DNA of 64,000 bases from Neurospora crassa OR74A. Taxonomy: Eukaryota; Ascomycota; Sordariomycetes; Sordariales; Sordariaceae. Where the stretch lies: assembly GCF_000182925.2 (NCBI RefSeq), contig NC_026506.1, positions 620,001 to 684,000 of the forward strand, in the 5' to 3' direction. The notes beneath the pieces were generated by a model that was not told the DNA's origin, searched no databases, and saw only the letters and a program-made list of their open reading frames with translations. This document shows, one piece after another, positions 34,312 through 44,629 of this stretch. Numbering within the stretch: the first letter of the stretch is position 1; every line of letters begins with the position of its first letter. The translations under genes were made by a program, and so were the position numbers.

Positions 34312-37062
34312 ATGGCGACGACACTCTCCTCTGGCGCCGCCGCCGAACTCCCCATCCGATCACAGTCTGTTCGGACTCGGCGTCCCCCTACCACATCACG
34401 ACCCGAGCCACCACTGCCGCGGTCCGAATCAACCAACAGAGCTGAAGCCTCGCGTCCCCACCGCCGGAGCAGTCAGCGATCTGCTTCAGGAGCCACCACA
34501 GCAGCTACCACTACCACCACCACCTCCACGGCCACATCGTCGAGACACCACCCCCATCCTTCACAACAACAGCAGCAGTATCACCATCAGCAGCAGCCCG
34601 ACATGTCCGCTGCCGCTGCTGCCGCCGCCGCTCCCCACGGCCACGCCAGCGCCGGGGACGACCATCGCAATGGCGCCGACGCCGGCGTCTCGACACACCG
34701 CAGTGCCACCGGCACTACCAAGCAGCGATACCGCACCGTGATCCCCGCGCCATCCGGTAACTATGCCTTCATCAAGACGATTGGTCAAGGTAGCATGGGC
34801 AAGGTCAAGTTGGCGAAAAAGGAGGGCACCAACGAATTGGCAAGTCAACCCATCAAATGCGACATCTCGCTCGTTCCGTTTCTTTGGCTAACTCTATACC
34901 TTTCTTTCCACGTCTTTAGGTCGCCTGCAAGATCATCGAAAGAGTATCGCCCGACGATGGCCGACAGTCGAGGGAAGAGCGTGAAAAGGCCGATGCCGCT
35001 AGGGAAGACCGTAACGCCCGTGAGGCGGCTATCGTCAGCCTTCTGAACCATCAGTACATTTGCGGGCTCCGCGATAACTTGCGAACAAGGTGGCATTGGT
35101 ACATGCTTTTTGAATACGTTAATGGCGGCCAAATGCTGGACTACATCATTTCCCACGGTAAGCTCAAGGAGAAGCAGGCTCGCAAGTTCGCCCGCCAAAT
35201 AGCCAGCGCCGTCGACTATTGCCACCGCAACAGCATTGTCCATCGCGACTTGAAGATCGAGAACATCCTGATCAGCAAGACTGGCGACATCAAGATTATC
35301 GATTTCGGTCTCAGCAACCTTTTCTCCCCAGAGGAGGATAGGAAACTCAAGACATACTGCGGCAGTCTGTACTTTGCCGCGCCTGAGCTTCTGCAGGCAA
35401 GGCCGTATACCGGGCCCGAGGTTGACGTATGGAGCTTTGGCGTCGTTCTGTTTGTGTTGGTGTGCGGCAAGGTTCCATTTGACGACCAGTACATGCCCGC
35501 TCTCCATCAGAAAATCAAGAAGGGCGCGGTTGACTATCCCAACTGGCTTTCTTCCGGTATGTTTCAACACTCAGTTCCTGGCTCCGCTCAAAGTTATGCT
35601 AACTTGGCTGTCTGCAGAATGCAAGCACCTGATCTCGCGCATGTTGGTAACTGACCCCAAGCAGCGAGCCACCATGCAGGAGGTCATGAACCACCCTTGG
35701 ATGCTCAAGGGTTACAACGGACCCCCCGATAACTACCTCCCGCGCCGCGAGCCCCTGACGCTTCCCCTCGACCCCGAAGTCATCTCGCAGATGACTGGTT
35801 TCAAGTTTGGGCCTCCAGAGTATATCACAGCAGAGTTGACCAAGCGCATCAAGTCGCCCAAGTACCAGGCCGCTGTGCGCCGCCTCGAGAAGGAGAGAGA
35901 ACGGCCGGAACCAATCGCGAAGGATGCCGAGAAAAAGCGTGGCTTTGGTTTCGATTTCTACAAGAGAAGGAACTCGGTGACGAGCAAGGACACGCTGACT
36001 GCCGCCAGTTCAGAGGGTCTTTCCCTTGGCGATGATCCTCTTAACGCGTTCGATCCTCTTATTTCCATCTACTACCTAGTTCGCGAGAAGCTCGAGCGCG
36101 AACGCAACCACGTCTACATTGACTTGCAACAACCATCCAAGGCACAGCAGCCTCCACCTTCGTCATCACAGACAGTGATGCCAGTACCTCCTTCTCCCGT
36201 TATCCGACCAAAGGAGAAGCATTCCCTCGCCGATATCGTGCCACCACAGCCTGTCCACAATGCTGAGCCACGGAGCCGACAAAGGACAAGGTCGCACAGT
36301 GAGGATCAGCCTAGGGAGCCCATCCAGGGTGGCCTACTGTCGCCCGATATGGTCCCCGCTAAGAAAGAGAGCACGGCCGCCGGTATCCTCCGCAGACTTA
36401 GCACCCGTGACAGGCGAAAGGAGCCTCCAGCAACAGCTAGCTCAACGGACGGCAAGCCGCCCCTTCGGGGTTCCATGTCCATGCGCGCCAAGTCGCTCGG
36501 TCACGCTCGTAGGGAGTCTATCCAGATGCGACGAGCCAAGCGCGAGGCTGAGGCTGCTGCTGCTCAGCAGGCTCAATCACAAACCACAGAGCCACAAAGA
36601 AGCTACCAGAGCCACCATCACTCTGTCCGCGAAGAGACGGATGCTGAGCTGGTGGATAGCGACATAAGAGGCGAGACCTCGGGCGGTTCCAACGAGAGGC
36701 TAGAGCCCGAAGATCCCGATCTGGTCAAGCCTGTGTTCCTCAAGGGTATCTTCAGCGTATCCACAACCTCGACCAAACCTCTCTCAGAAATACGGGCGGA
36801 TATCAAGCGAGTGTTGCGGGTGCTTGGCGTGGAGTTCAATGAGATCAAGGGTGGCTTCAGCTGTCGCCACACACCCAGCATCAACCACGCTGAACGCCAA
36901 CCGACGGTAATGACCGAAGGCGGCAACGAGATCGAATTCGAGATCTTGATCGTCAAGGTTCCGATTGTCAGTCTCCACGGTGTCCAGTTCAAGAGGCTCG
37001 CCGGAAACACATGGCAGTACAAGGCCTTGGCGGAGCAGATCGTCAGGGAGCTGCGACTATGA
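34312..37062 (+). CDS. kin1: Kin1/MARK/PAR-1-type serine/threonine kinase
   Basis: Membrane-associated polarity kinase of the Kin1/Kin2/MARK family, linked to cell polarity, exocytosis and septation. Exons 34312-34839, 34920-35556 and 35618-37062 give 869 residues. Intron 1 starts with GC (TTG|GCAAGT) and ends TTTAG, joining ...GTNEL to VACKIIERV; intron 2 is ordinary GTATGT...GCAG. Residues 1-140 are Ser/Thr/Gln/His-rich and probably disordered. The kinase domain runs from about 151: GQGSMGKV at 158-165, VACK with Lys180, HRDLKIEN at 284-291, DFG at 304-306, and activation loop LKTYCGS with Thr320. A UBA-like helical stretch follows the kinase domain ([20 protein letters not shown]). The C-terminal KA1 lipid-binding domain ends [20 protein letters not shown]. 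All catalytic residues are intact. The leader is long and repeat-rich. Confidence 0.94.
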
Positions 37063-39767
37063 TGGGCTGGCTGATGGATTGAAATTTGTTGGATTATACT
37101 GTAAGACTGCTGGCATGGAATGACGACAGCATGGGAAGCGAGCGATTGGTTTGCAGTATCCCTGAGGGTGAGCAAAATGTACTTTTGATGATTTAACAGT
37201 CTGGGTGTTCTACGTTGGTTGGGGGAGTTACCTAGCTACCTGAACCTTGCCCCTTAATTGTCGCGCTCAGCCTTTAAACGCGGAGTCCTAGGTCTGAGAC
37301 CGGACTCCTACTCTCTCTCGCAAAACAACAAAACAAGAAAGAACAGGGACAGGTGTCACAAATGGGGGGAAAAGGAAACAGGAATCATGTTTGCGGGTTG
37401 TTCTTATTTCATGTACTTTGCGCGCGCAGCACTCTCGCTTACACTCTCACACTCTCACATTCTAGACTGGTGATTGGTCTGGTTGGTCGGTCGTTTTTTC
37501 CTCACGGTTGGGCTTGTCACTACTTACATACTCATGTCTGATTTTTATACGCGTCCCTTTTTTTTTCCCGCGTGGCATGGCAGCAGCAGCAGAAGCAGCA
37601 AAGAAGATGTGGCTTGATTTTTTTGTTTTGTTTTTGTTTTGTCCTCTGGCTTTTTAGGAAGGAAAGAGAGACGGGAGGGGAGGGGAAGCGGCTTTCCCGG
37701 CTTACGCTTACTCTTATATTAACACTTAATACTTCTTTTTTAATCCCTATCAACACTACTGCGCTGATGTACACTTGGTTTTTCTTTTTATGTACATGTA
37801 ACTTTAAGAAGGTAAAGCAAAGGATTTTTTGGGTATAGTAAAAAAAAAAAAAGAAGGTCTCGTCTGAGGAACCAGCCTGGTCGGTGATGTGATCGAGTGA
37901 GAGGGGGACATGGTGAGGTGCTATGATTTCGGACACTCGTCTTTTTATGAACAATGATTGTGGTTATCCCCAATTTGAATCCCCACCCGCATCCTCATAC
38001 CGCCCAACCAGCCCAACGAGCCGCCTCAACGAGCCGCCTCAGCCCATGTCCAGATATCGAGAAAGCCACCACGAATCCAAATCAAAGTGACAAACATCCT
38101 CTCTGGCCTCGACCATGTTTGAGTACTAGTCAACCCCTGCCAACCCTCACCACACCTCAGCTTCCCAGGTTCCCTCCCTGGCCAAGCTCACCGGTTCACC
38201 GGTTCACCAGCTCATCGGGTAGGAGTGAGCGGAAAAAAAGGATGGAAAAAATATAACATACACCGTGTATCTACATCCTATATTCTTGTCTCTCAGGTAC
38301 CCAGGATTATGCGTCTCATCCTTCTTCTCCCTTTTCTCACTTTTTCTTTACCACCGTTATGAATCTATATTGGCTAGGAGGGTGGCGTAGAGGTGTGGAC
38401 GGCTTTAGTAGTCTACGTCTTTGTGATCTTGAATATTCGTGGTGCAACGAACCACCACATGAAGTACATCAAGAAAATTTATCACCAACGACCTGTCTCG
38501 GTCTACAAGGTGGGTGGCGGTGAGGGATGTCGACGTGCACGCACTCTTCGACACTGTATCAAACTTGTTGTTTGTACACTTGACTTCGCCGTCACTGGTT
38601 CTACGGTGTTTTGGGTTCTCCCGAGGCAACAAGGTAGTGTATATTACTACATATCTACCTCTACCTACCTTGCCATCACAATGATGATCTCAGCCTGGCA
38701 GGTAGAAAGGTAGATACGTACGTACGTACTTCACAGCATCCCCCAGTCTTTACGAACGATCAAGGTATTGTGTAGTTGGTCTGGTCTTGAAAGATCTGTT
38801 CCTTGACTGACTGGATCCTCTCTACCACGGAATGTCAATGACTTTCTCCTCACCACGTAACAGATTGCGGCAGGTTGGTCACGCTCCGAACACGCGCAAT
38901 CACGTACCAACAAGGCGGCCATCTCTTTCTTTTGTTTTCCCAAGGAAACAGATGTCATGGCTTAAGCGTGTGCTAGAACTCTCACTCGCTGGGCCATCGA
39001 GACGAAGGCGCTCCGAGCCTTCAACAGGCAGGCAGTCACGATCTCAAGCCCAGGTTAGTTGGCTGTTATTCAGAAGCTGAATGAACTCCACGATTACCAA
39101 TGAGATCACCAACTCGGGCGTTTTCTTTATCATCGAGTCTCCGTGATAACCTCCGCCATCGAGTATCATGAACGATGAACGAGTTGGACTCTTCCGAAAG
39201 ACGAACATTCGCCAACATCATCATCCGCTGTCTTTTCCTTTGAACATGGAGTCTTCAATGTCGAGATTCCAGCCGCCCGTCCTCGAGAACCACCGGACTG
39301 TTGGTGAGATCCTCTCATCGATTTGGCCACCGCGAGAAAAACCGACGATGTTGGAGGCTTCCTCGTTGACCTGTTGGAGATTTCTTCATTGACCTCTGTG
39401 CGTAACGCAGTGGACATACTCGACAGCCTGATGCCTCTCGAGTACAAAATGAGCAGGCCTCTCTCACCAGAAAGTTTGATCGTGAGAGAAGCAGACACAT
39501 CCAAATACGAAACTCCCGAATATCTACTACCTAGCTGGTCTGTTCTCTGCAAGTTCTCTCGAAACTTTGATCCAAGCAAGTAAGCACTTTTACTCCTCAA
39601 AAGCTGAGGAGAGTCCTCACCCCCCCTCCCCTCACCTCACCTTATAGAATCAACGCATCATGGTTCACCCACTCATTCTTCATGTTTTACAGACTTATTC
39701 CCTTCAACAACCCGAAAGAAAAAAAACCACACAAAACAACCGGCAAGCCAACAGCAACCACTCCACC
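37063..39767. other. Gene-poor region
   Basis: No firm gene. The left part is the 3' flank of the kinase gene. T-rich runs lie at 37555-37640, and an A run plus GAAGG at about 37840-37857. At 39168-39600 the + strand shows two adjacent, coding-looking frames that do not join (see findings). The region has no strong family match on either strand. Confidence 0.4.
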
Positions 39768-40085
39768 ATGTGCAAATACATCCTTCCCCCCGGCTGGTAC
39801 TGGCACAACTGGCAGCCTACCGACCAACAACACATCGAAGCCGGGACCCAGTGCTTGCACTCAAGGAAATATAAGGTGGCCCAGGCGGTCAAGTACAAGG
39901 ATTGCCAATGCGACGACGAGAAGTTGATCCCAGACCAGCCAAAGGGGAAGGGTGGTATGGGACAAGTGAAGATTCCGTGTGCGGATTGCATAAATGATGT
40001 GGACGAGTATTGGACTGAGGGCCATGGTACGAGCCAGGTCCCCTTTCACGGTAAACTACCTCTACCTTCCTCTACCTCTACCTAG
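39768..40085 (+). CDS. Small Cys-rich protein, function unknown
   Basis: Unrecognised ORF of 105 residues from ATG 39768, which has a good context (CCACCATGT). An in-frame ATG at 39660 would add 36 low-complexity residues. Six cysteines: Cys2, Cys29, Cys46, Cys48, Cys71 and Cys74, the last four as CQC and CADC, a spacing that could bind zinc. The N-terminus (MCKYILPPGWYWHNW) has no signal peptide. Many ascomycetes have short proteins starting MC with scattered Cys pairs; I recall the pattern, not a specific function. Near the C-terminus the sequence CACG|GTAAAC could be a splice donor, so the last 12 residues may be wrong. It lies about 1.0 kb from the HET-domain gene, tail to tail. Confidence 0.4.
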   Translation: MCKYILPPGWYWHNWQPTDQQHIEAGTQCLHSRKYKVAQAVKYKDCQCDDEKLIPDQPKGKGGMGQVKIPCADCINDVDEYWTEGHGTSQVPFHGKLPLPSSTST

Positions 40086-41120
40086 AGGTGGGTACCTACC
40101 GATGAGCTGGCCAGCCAGCCAGCCAGCTAGTTCTTCAAGACTACCTAGGTACCTCATTCCAGATGGCCTGATTGTTGGGTATTGATTGGGCTTGATGGCT
40201 TCCGAGGTTGGAAGGGGAGGGGAGGGATAGAGATATGGTGAGGCTTTTGCGAGATTTTTTCACTTGGTTCCTACTTTGGCTTTTGTTCTCCTTCTTTGGA
40301 AGGGAATGGAGGTGGAAGTGGAAGTGAAGGAACTGAGACGCTGGACGGTAGCTTCATTCGCAGCTGGGATATGATATTGATATGGGCATGGGCATGGGCA
40401 GGGGGTAGTATAGGAAGGAGAAAGAGTAACTCGGAGATTGGGTATGAACAGGTTTCTTTCTTTCTTTCACTCATTCAGCTAGGGGTACGCCAAGCCTAAC
40501 GACTAACAAGTTGGACGTGTTGGGTCAAGAAGAGGGAGTGCCTGATGTCGGTTATCTTGTTTGGGTTCCATGTCCACAAGGGGGTGAGGAAAAACTTCGA
40601 GATAAATCTTACCTAGGTATTGGTGACAGTAAACGACAATTCACTCATTATTTGCTTTGGCAATGTATGACTACTAGTTCCGCTACGCGTTGGCTGTGAA
40701 ATTCTACCTGGTGATCTTCACGATTGCTCACTCGGCTACCTGATCGTAGGTCGTCCTGGTCATTTTTGTAGTGGGTGTCAGAGTGAGGCGTGTTGTTATG
40801 CCTTTGTCTCCCAGTACTTCGAGGTGTGGTTAAGGTGTCTTCACTGCTCATCCTTAACTCCCTCGGGTAGTGTGTACTTGCAGTCCCCTTCTGTGAGAAT
40901 GAATGGTATATCTTCATAGGTAAACAAAAACAATGTAGGAGTATAACTCATAGGACAGTATAAAACGTGAACAGATTATGACAGCAGACATTACGGGGGA
41001 AGAAGAAACGCGCAACATGTCTTTCGGTTTCCAAGCCAACAGCAACACCAGTCCAAACCAGGACAAAATCGTCTATGTACATGTGTAACCCATTGAAGAT
41101 CATCGTTAATGGCCCCAATA
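40086..41120. other. Intergenic DNA between the Cys-rich ORF and the HET-domain gene
   Basis: No gene seen. It contains short CCTA and (GGGCAT)n-like repeats (about 40382-40400) and the 3' flanks of the two convergent genes. Confidence 0.4.
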
Positions 41121-43222
41121 TCAAACGATGGTAATCGTCTTGTAGTCGTCTGCTGCAGCGATGAGACCTGACTTGAATTTTTCAAACTTCTTCTCGGATT
41201 TATAATATAAGCTAAGACCCAGTCTCTCATACATCCCGGGTTTATCGCTTGACAACCCCAGTACCAAGAAGTAAAAGAAAGTGTATGGAGTGCCCTTGTT
41301 ATATCCGATCAAGAGCAAATATCCAACAGCGCCGCCCTTGATTTTGGATGGTGAGGGTTCATTGTCTTGTGGAGTTATGACCGAGGGTTGGCGCATTCGA
41401 CGAACAGATCTTTCCACGTCGCCGTGTTCATTTGTGGCTTGGAACTCTTCTAACCAGGTGTCGCATTGAATCCGGGTTTCAAGATATTTAGTCGAGGCGC
41501 AATATGCTTGCCCATTGTTCTCGTTGTCGACTAAAGTGGCTTTGAAGATATAACCGCGGAGTTTAATCCAGCCATCTTTCACCCGACCCAGTGGATCTTT
41601 GCCATCGAGAATGGAGCAAGTATCTTCGACCCTAGCCAAAGATACCCATCCTTTCCTGAACGCAGTATTTGCGTCCCGGATCCTATATAACGAATCGACC
41701 GGCGAGGATATGGACGCCCAAGAGAAAGTAGGCGCTATGTAAAGCTCTGGAGCATATCCTACTTTGGTCTTGGAAGCAGCCCATAAGAGGTTCAGAGGTA
41801 GTTCATTTTTCCACATGCCTGCGATATATGGAGATTGAATGTCTTCTTGGAAGACTTGTGCAAGACCAGAAATTGCGGGTAGCTTATCACGAGCATCGGT
41901 AAGCTCGCGGGCAGTATAATCATCAACAATACGGCGCCATTGCTCACGTGCTAGCCGCCAAGTTACTAATCCGTAGGTCGGCGAATACATTCGGTAACAA
42001 GTCGGGAATGTGCGACTCAGGTCCGAACGACATTGGCAGGCCGATTTTTTCTGGCAACCCCAGCGAAGCTCGTAAGCATGATATGTGAGCAATCTTCGTG
42101 AGAGAAATTGTTCCTGCAACGTCCACCCGCGAAGATTCCAGGGCAGGGCAGAAACCCGATGGCGTTCGTCGTCGTGCCCGAAAACTCCGTATTTCAGTCG
42201 GGCACCTAAAATGGTCGAACAATCTTGCTGATTGATCCATTCCTCGTGATAGGGTTCCTTGTACCAAGCGTTTGTTTCCCGATAATTGCCAGATAAAAAC
42301 CCTTGAGTAACGTCGGAGGCAGTAGCAGCAGCAATAGTTAGATAGGCACCACGGTATATCGAGGCCATCTTTGATGATTCCACTTCCCAATCGCTTGGAG
42401 AATTTTGGATAATGCACAAAGCGTCTACCCATAGGTATTGTTGGTCTAGCGCTCGGGTGACGGCGATGGCATCTTGTAACGTCTGCGGTAGACTGGAGAT
42501 CATCAAACCCAACTTCATGGCCTCCAGGTTCTCGGTCTTCAGCGTCAAACTCTGTTGTCCACCCCAGCAGTAACTAAGGGCTACGTAGGTCGTGCTGTGC
42601 CCCACAGGAAGCGACTCCGTCTCGACCAGTGTCACTTGCGGAGCGCCTTCATGCTGTACGTCTAACAGTCGAGTGGGTAGTCTTTGACCTGCTATCTTGC
42701 ATTCCGGGTGGTTGGCGTCACAGTCTCGAAGACAGGAACGAATAAACTCGTAGGCTTCAGATGTCTGAGGCGAGCCGCTCAGAACGGCATGAAGGGGATT
42801 GGCGTCTTGAGCAATACCGTCCCAAGCTGGCGGATAACCTGAAAGCTTTGAAATCAGCGCTTTCCTTCCCAAATGAAGAACCTATGCCTACCCGTTGGTG
42901 TGTACAGCTCAAGCTCAACATTTTTAAACAAGGGCGACAAATAATAGCTCCCGCGAGACTCGCAGAGGTGCAAAGGATGCTGGTCGTCAAAGACGTTGAA
43001 GTGCTTCAGAGCGTTGAGCAGAAAAATGCAATAACGGCACCCCAAGCGGGCTGAATATTCAATTCTGTCACAGCGGAGCCAACTGTTACCGGAGAGCCGT
43101 AGATTTTTGCAAGTCAAGCAGTACTTCGTGAGAGTAGGAGTATCTATGCCTGGTTTAGTGACGGCCTTCAGGCGTTCTCGTAACTGACGAACTTGTCGAG
43201 ATATTTTGTGTCGGAAATCCAT
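41121..43222 (-). CDS. HET-domain (heterokaryon incompatibility) protein
   Basis: HET-domain protein; family members trigger cell death or growth arrest after fusion of genetically different hyphae, though most are uncharacterised. Exons 43222-42892 and 42838-41121 join in phase 1 (53-nt intron, acceptor TTTCAG), giving 682 residues from ATG 43222 (MDFRHK, context AAAATGG); an in-frame ATG at 43309 would add 29. N-terminal Cys pairs (YCLTCKNL; SARLGCRYCIFLLNAL) are typical for the family. The HET domain shows YVALSYCWGG, SLPQTLQDAIAVTRAL, YLWVDALCIIQ, and MASIYRGAYLTIAAATASD followed by GFL, then LPWNLRGWTLQEQFLSRRLL. The C-terminal part (LRGYIFKATL, GYLLLIGYNKG) matches the usual HET tail. 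The frame looks whole. No STAND/NACHT or repeat domain is attached. Confidence 0.92.
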
Positions 43223-43939
43223 TTTGCAGGAAAAAGAAAACAAATGAGAACAACGGCAACCGGGAAATAGAGATGAAGAGGTCATGAAAAGAGAAGACAT
43301 CGTCAGCATGACTGACCGACTCTCAACTACTCAAGAGGCTCTCTCCACCTATTATGCTTCAGGCTTCAGCTGACTCTCCACCTCAACATGCTTCGCGCCC
43401 AATCAAGAGATCCGATGCCATTATAGCCTCTATGTCAAAGCTAGGTCGCTGCTGACACTCGGCTACAGTCGTATTCGACGAAGGATGAAATACAACGCGG
43501 ACTAATATGAGGCGAAAGTTTCGACTGGTTGTGACGCTAGGAGAAGGTGCCCGAGAAGGAGGGGGGAAGGAAAAAAAAGAACAAAGAGACAAGAAGAGGA
43601 AAAAACTGAACAAAGTCCCTATCTTCCGTTCCCTTCCGTCAAGATCCCCGATTGAATCAGAAGTCGCGAACAACCTGATCATGATTGAAAGTGAAAAACA
43701 TCATCAACCTGCACCTTCTTCCAGCTCCGCCCCCTTCTTCCCCTCCATCACAACAAAAAATTGCAGACAGCAACACCGTAGGAACGAATCATCACCAACG
43801 ACAACTATAACAACCACCTTGATAAAAAAAGAAAAGAAACAAAAGAAACCCCTTGCGCGTAAGAGATTCCCGAGGAAAAGAACGATGAAGAGCGAAAAAA
43901 GAAAAAAGAAAAAAAAAGTCAAAAGAAATGACAATTTAA
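43223..43939. other. Promoter side of the HET gene and 3' flank of tRNA-Thr
   Basis: No gene seen. Purine-rich, with many A runs between about 43560 and 43920. On the minus strand these read as T runs directly after the tRNA and fit Pol III termination. Confidence 0.45.
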
Positions 43940-44011
43940 TGCCCACAGCCAGAATCGAACTGACGACCTCATCATTACTAGTGATGCGCTCTACCACTGA
44001 GCCATGCGGGC
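43940..44011 (-). tRNA. tRNA-Thr (anticodon AGT), second copy
   Basis: Base-for-base identical to the tRNA at 5739-5810 over all 72 positions: acceptor stem GCCCGCA/TGTGGGC, anticodon loop CTAGTAA with AGT, T arm GTCAG-TTCGATT-CTGGC, discriminator A at 43940. No intron. The flanking DNA differs between the two copies apart from being A-rich (plus strand) downstream. Confidence 0.95.
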
Positions 44012-44629
44012 TTTGCTGGGTTCTTGTTGTTTTGAGGTTCCAAACACAATACCTAAGTCTACATCATTGTAATGGTAAAATATGGCTTGGAACAACAACA
44101 ACTCAACAAACCTTTCCGACAAACAACGGACAAACGGTAGCTATAGTGGTGAAAGTTATCGAGCAGATGACAATGACCGTCCGCTAGTACTGCTAATTGA
44201 GAACAGGCTCATAGGCTGAACATGGGATGAAGTGGACCCGGCTGGAAAAAAACAGAATGATAAGATCGAATCATCATCACCATCAATCTGGTACGGCGTT
44301 GCTTGGAAAGGAAAGAGTCGGAAATAGATAATAAAGAGGATTCCAACCGACCATTCATCCATCCATCGTAGGTGCTATTCTAGAAATGGACATAATACCA
44401 AATACCACTCAGGATCCCAATACCAGGTAACGCTATCCTATCCTAATAAGAAAGACCAAGTTTGCCAAAGGAGATGCCGCTAACTTTTCCATGGTGCCCA
44501 AGAACCCTGAATATACTTTCTTCTTCCACCAACAACAGCCATACCGGGAATCCTCAGAAACTAACAAGTCCAACTGTAATGGAAACCGCTCAGCCGATGC
44601 CTTAACCAATACTTCAAAAGAGCAAACGC
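44012..44629. other. Intergenic DNA between tRNA-Thr and dna2
   Basis: No gene seen. It should carry the upstream flank of the minus-strand tRNA and the 3' untranslated region of dna2. Confidence 0.45.
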
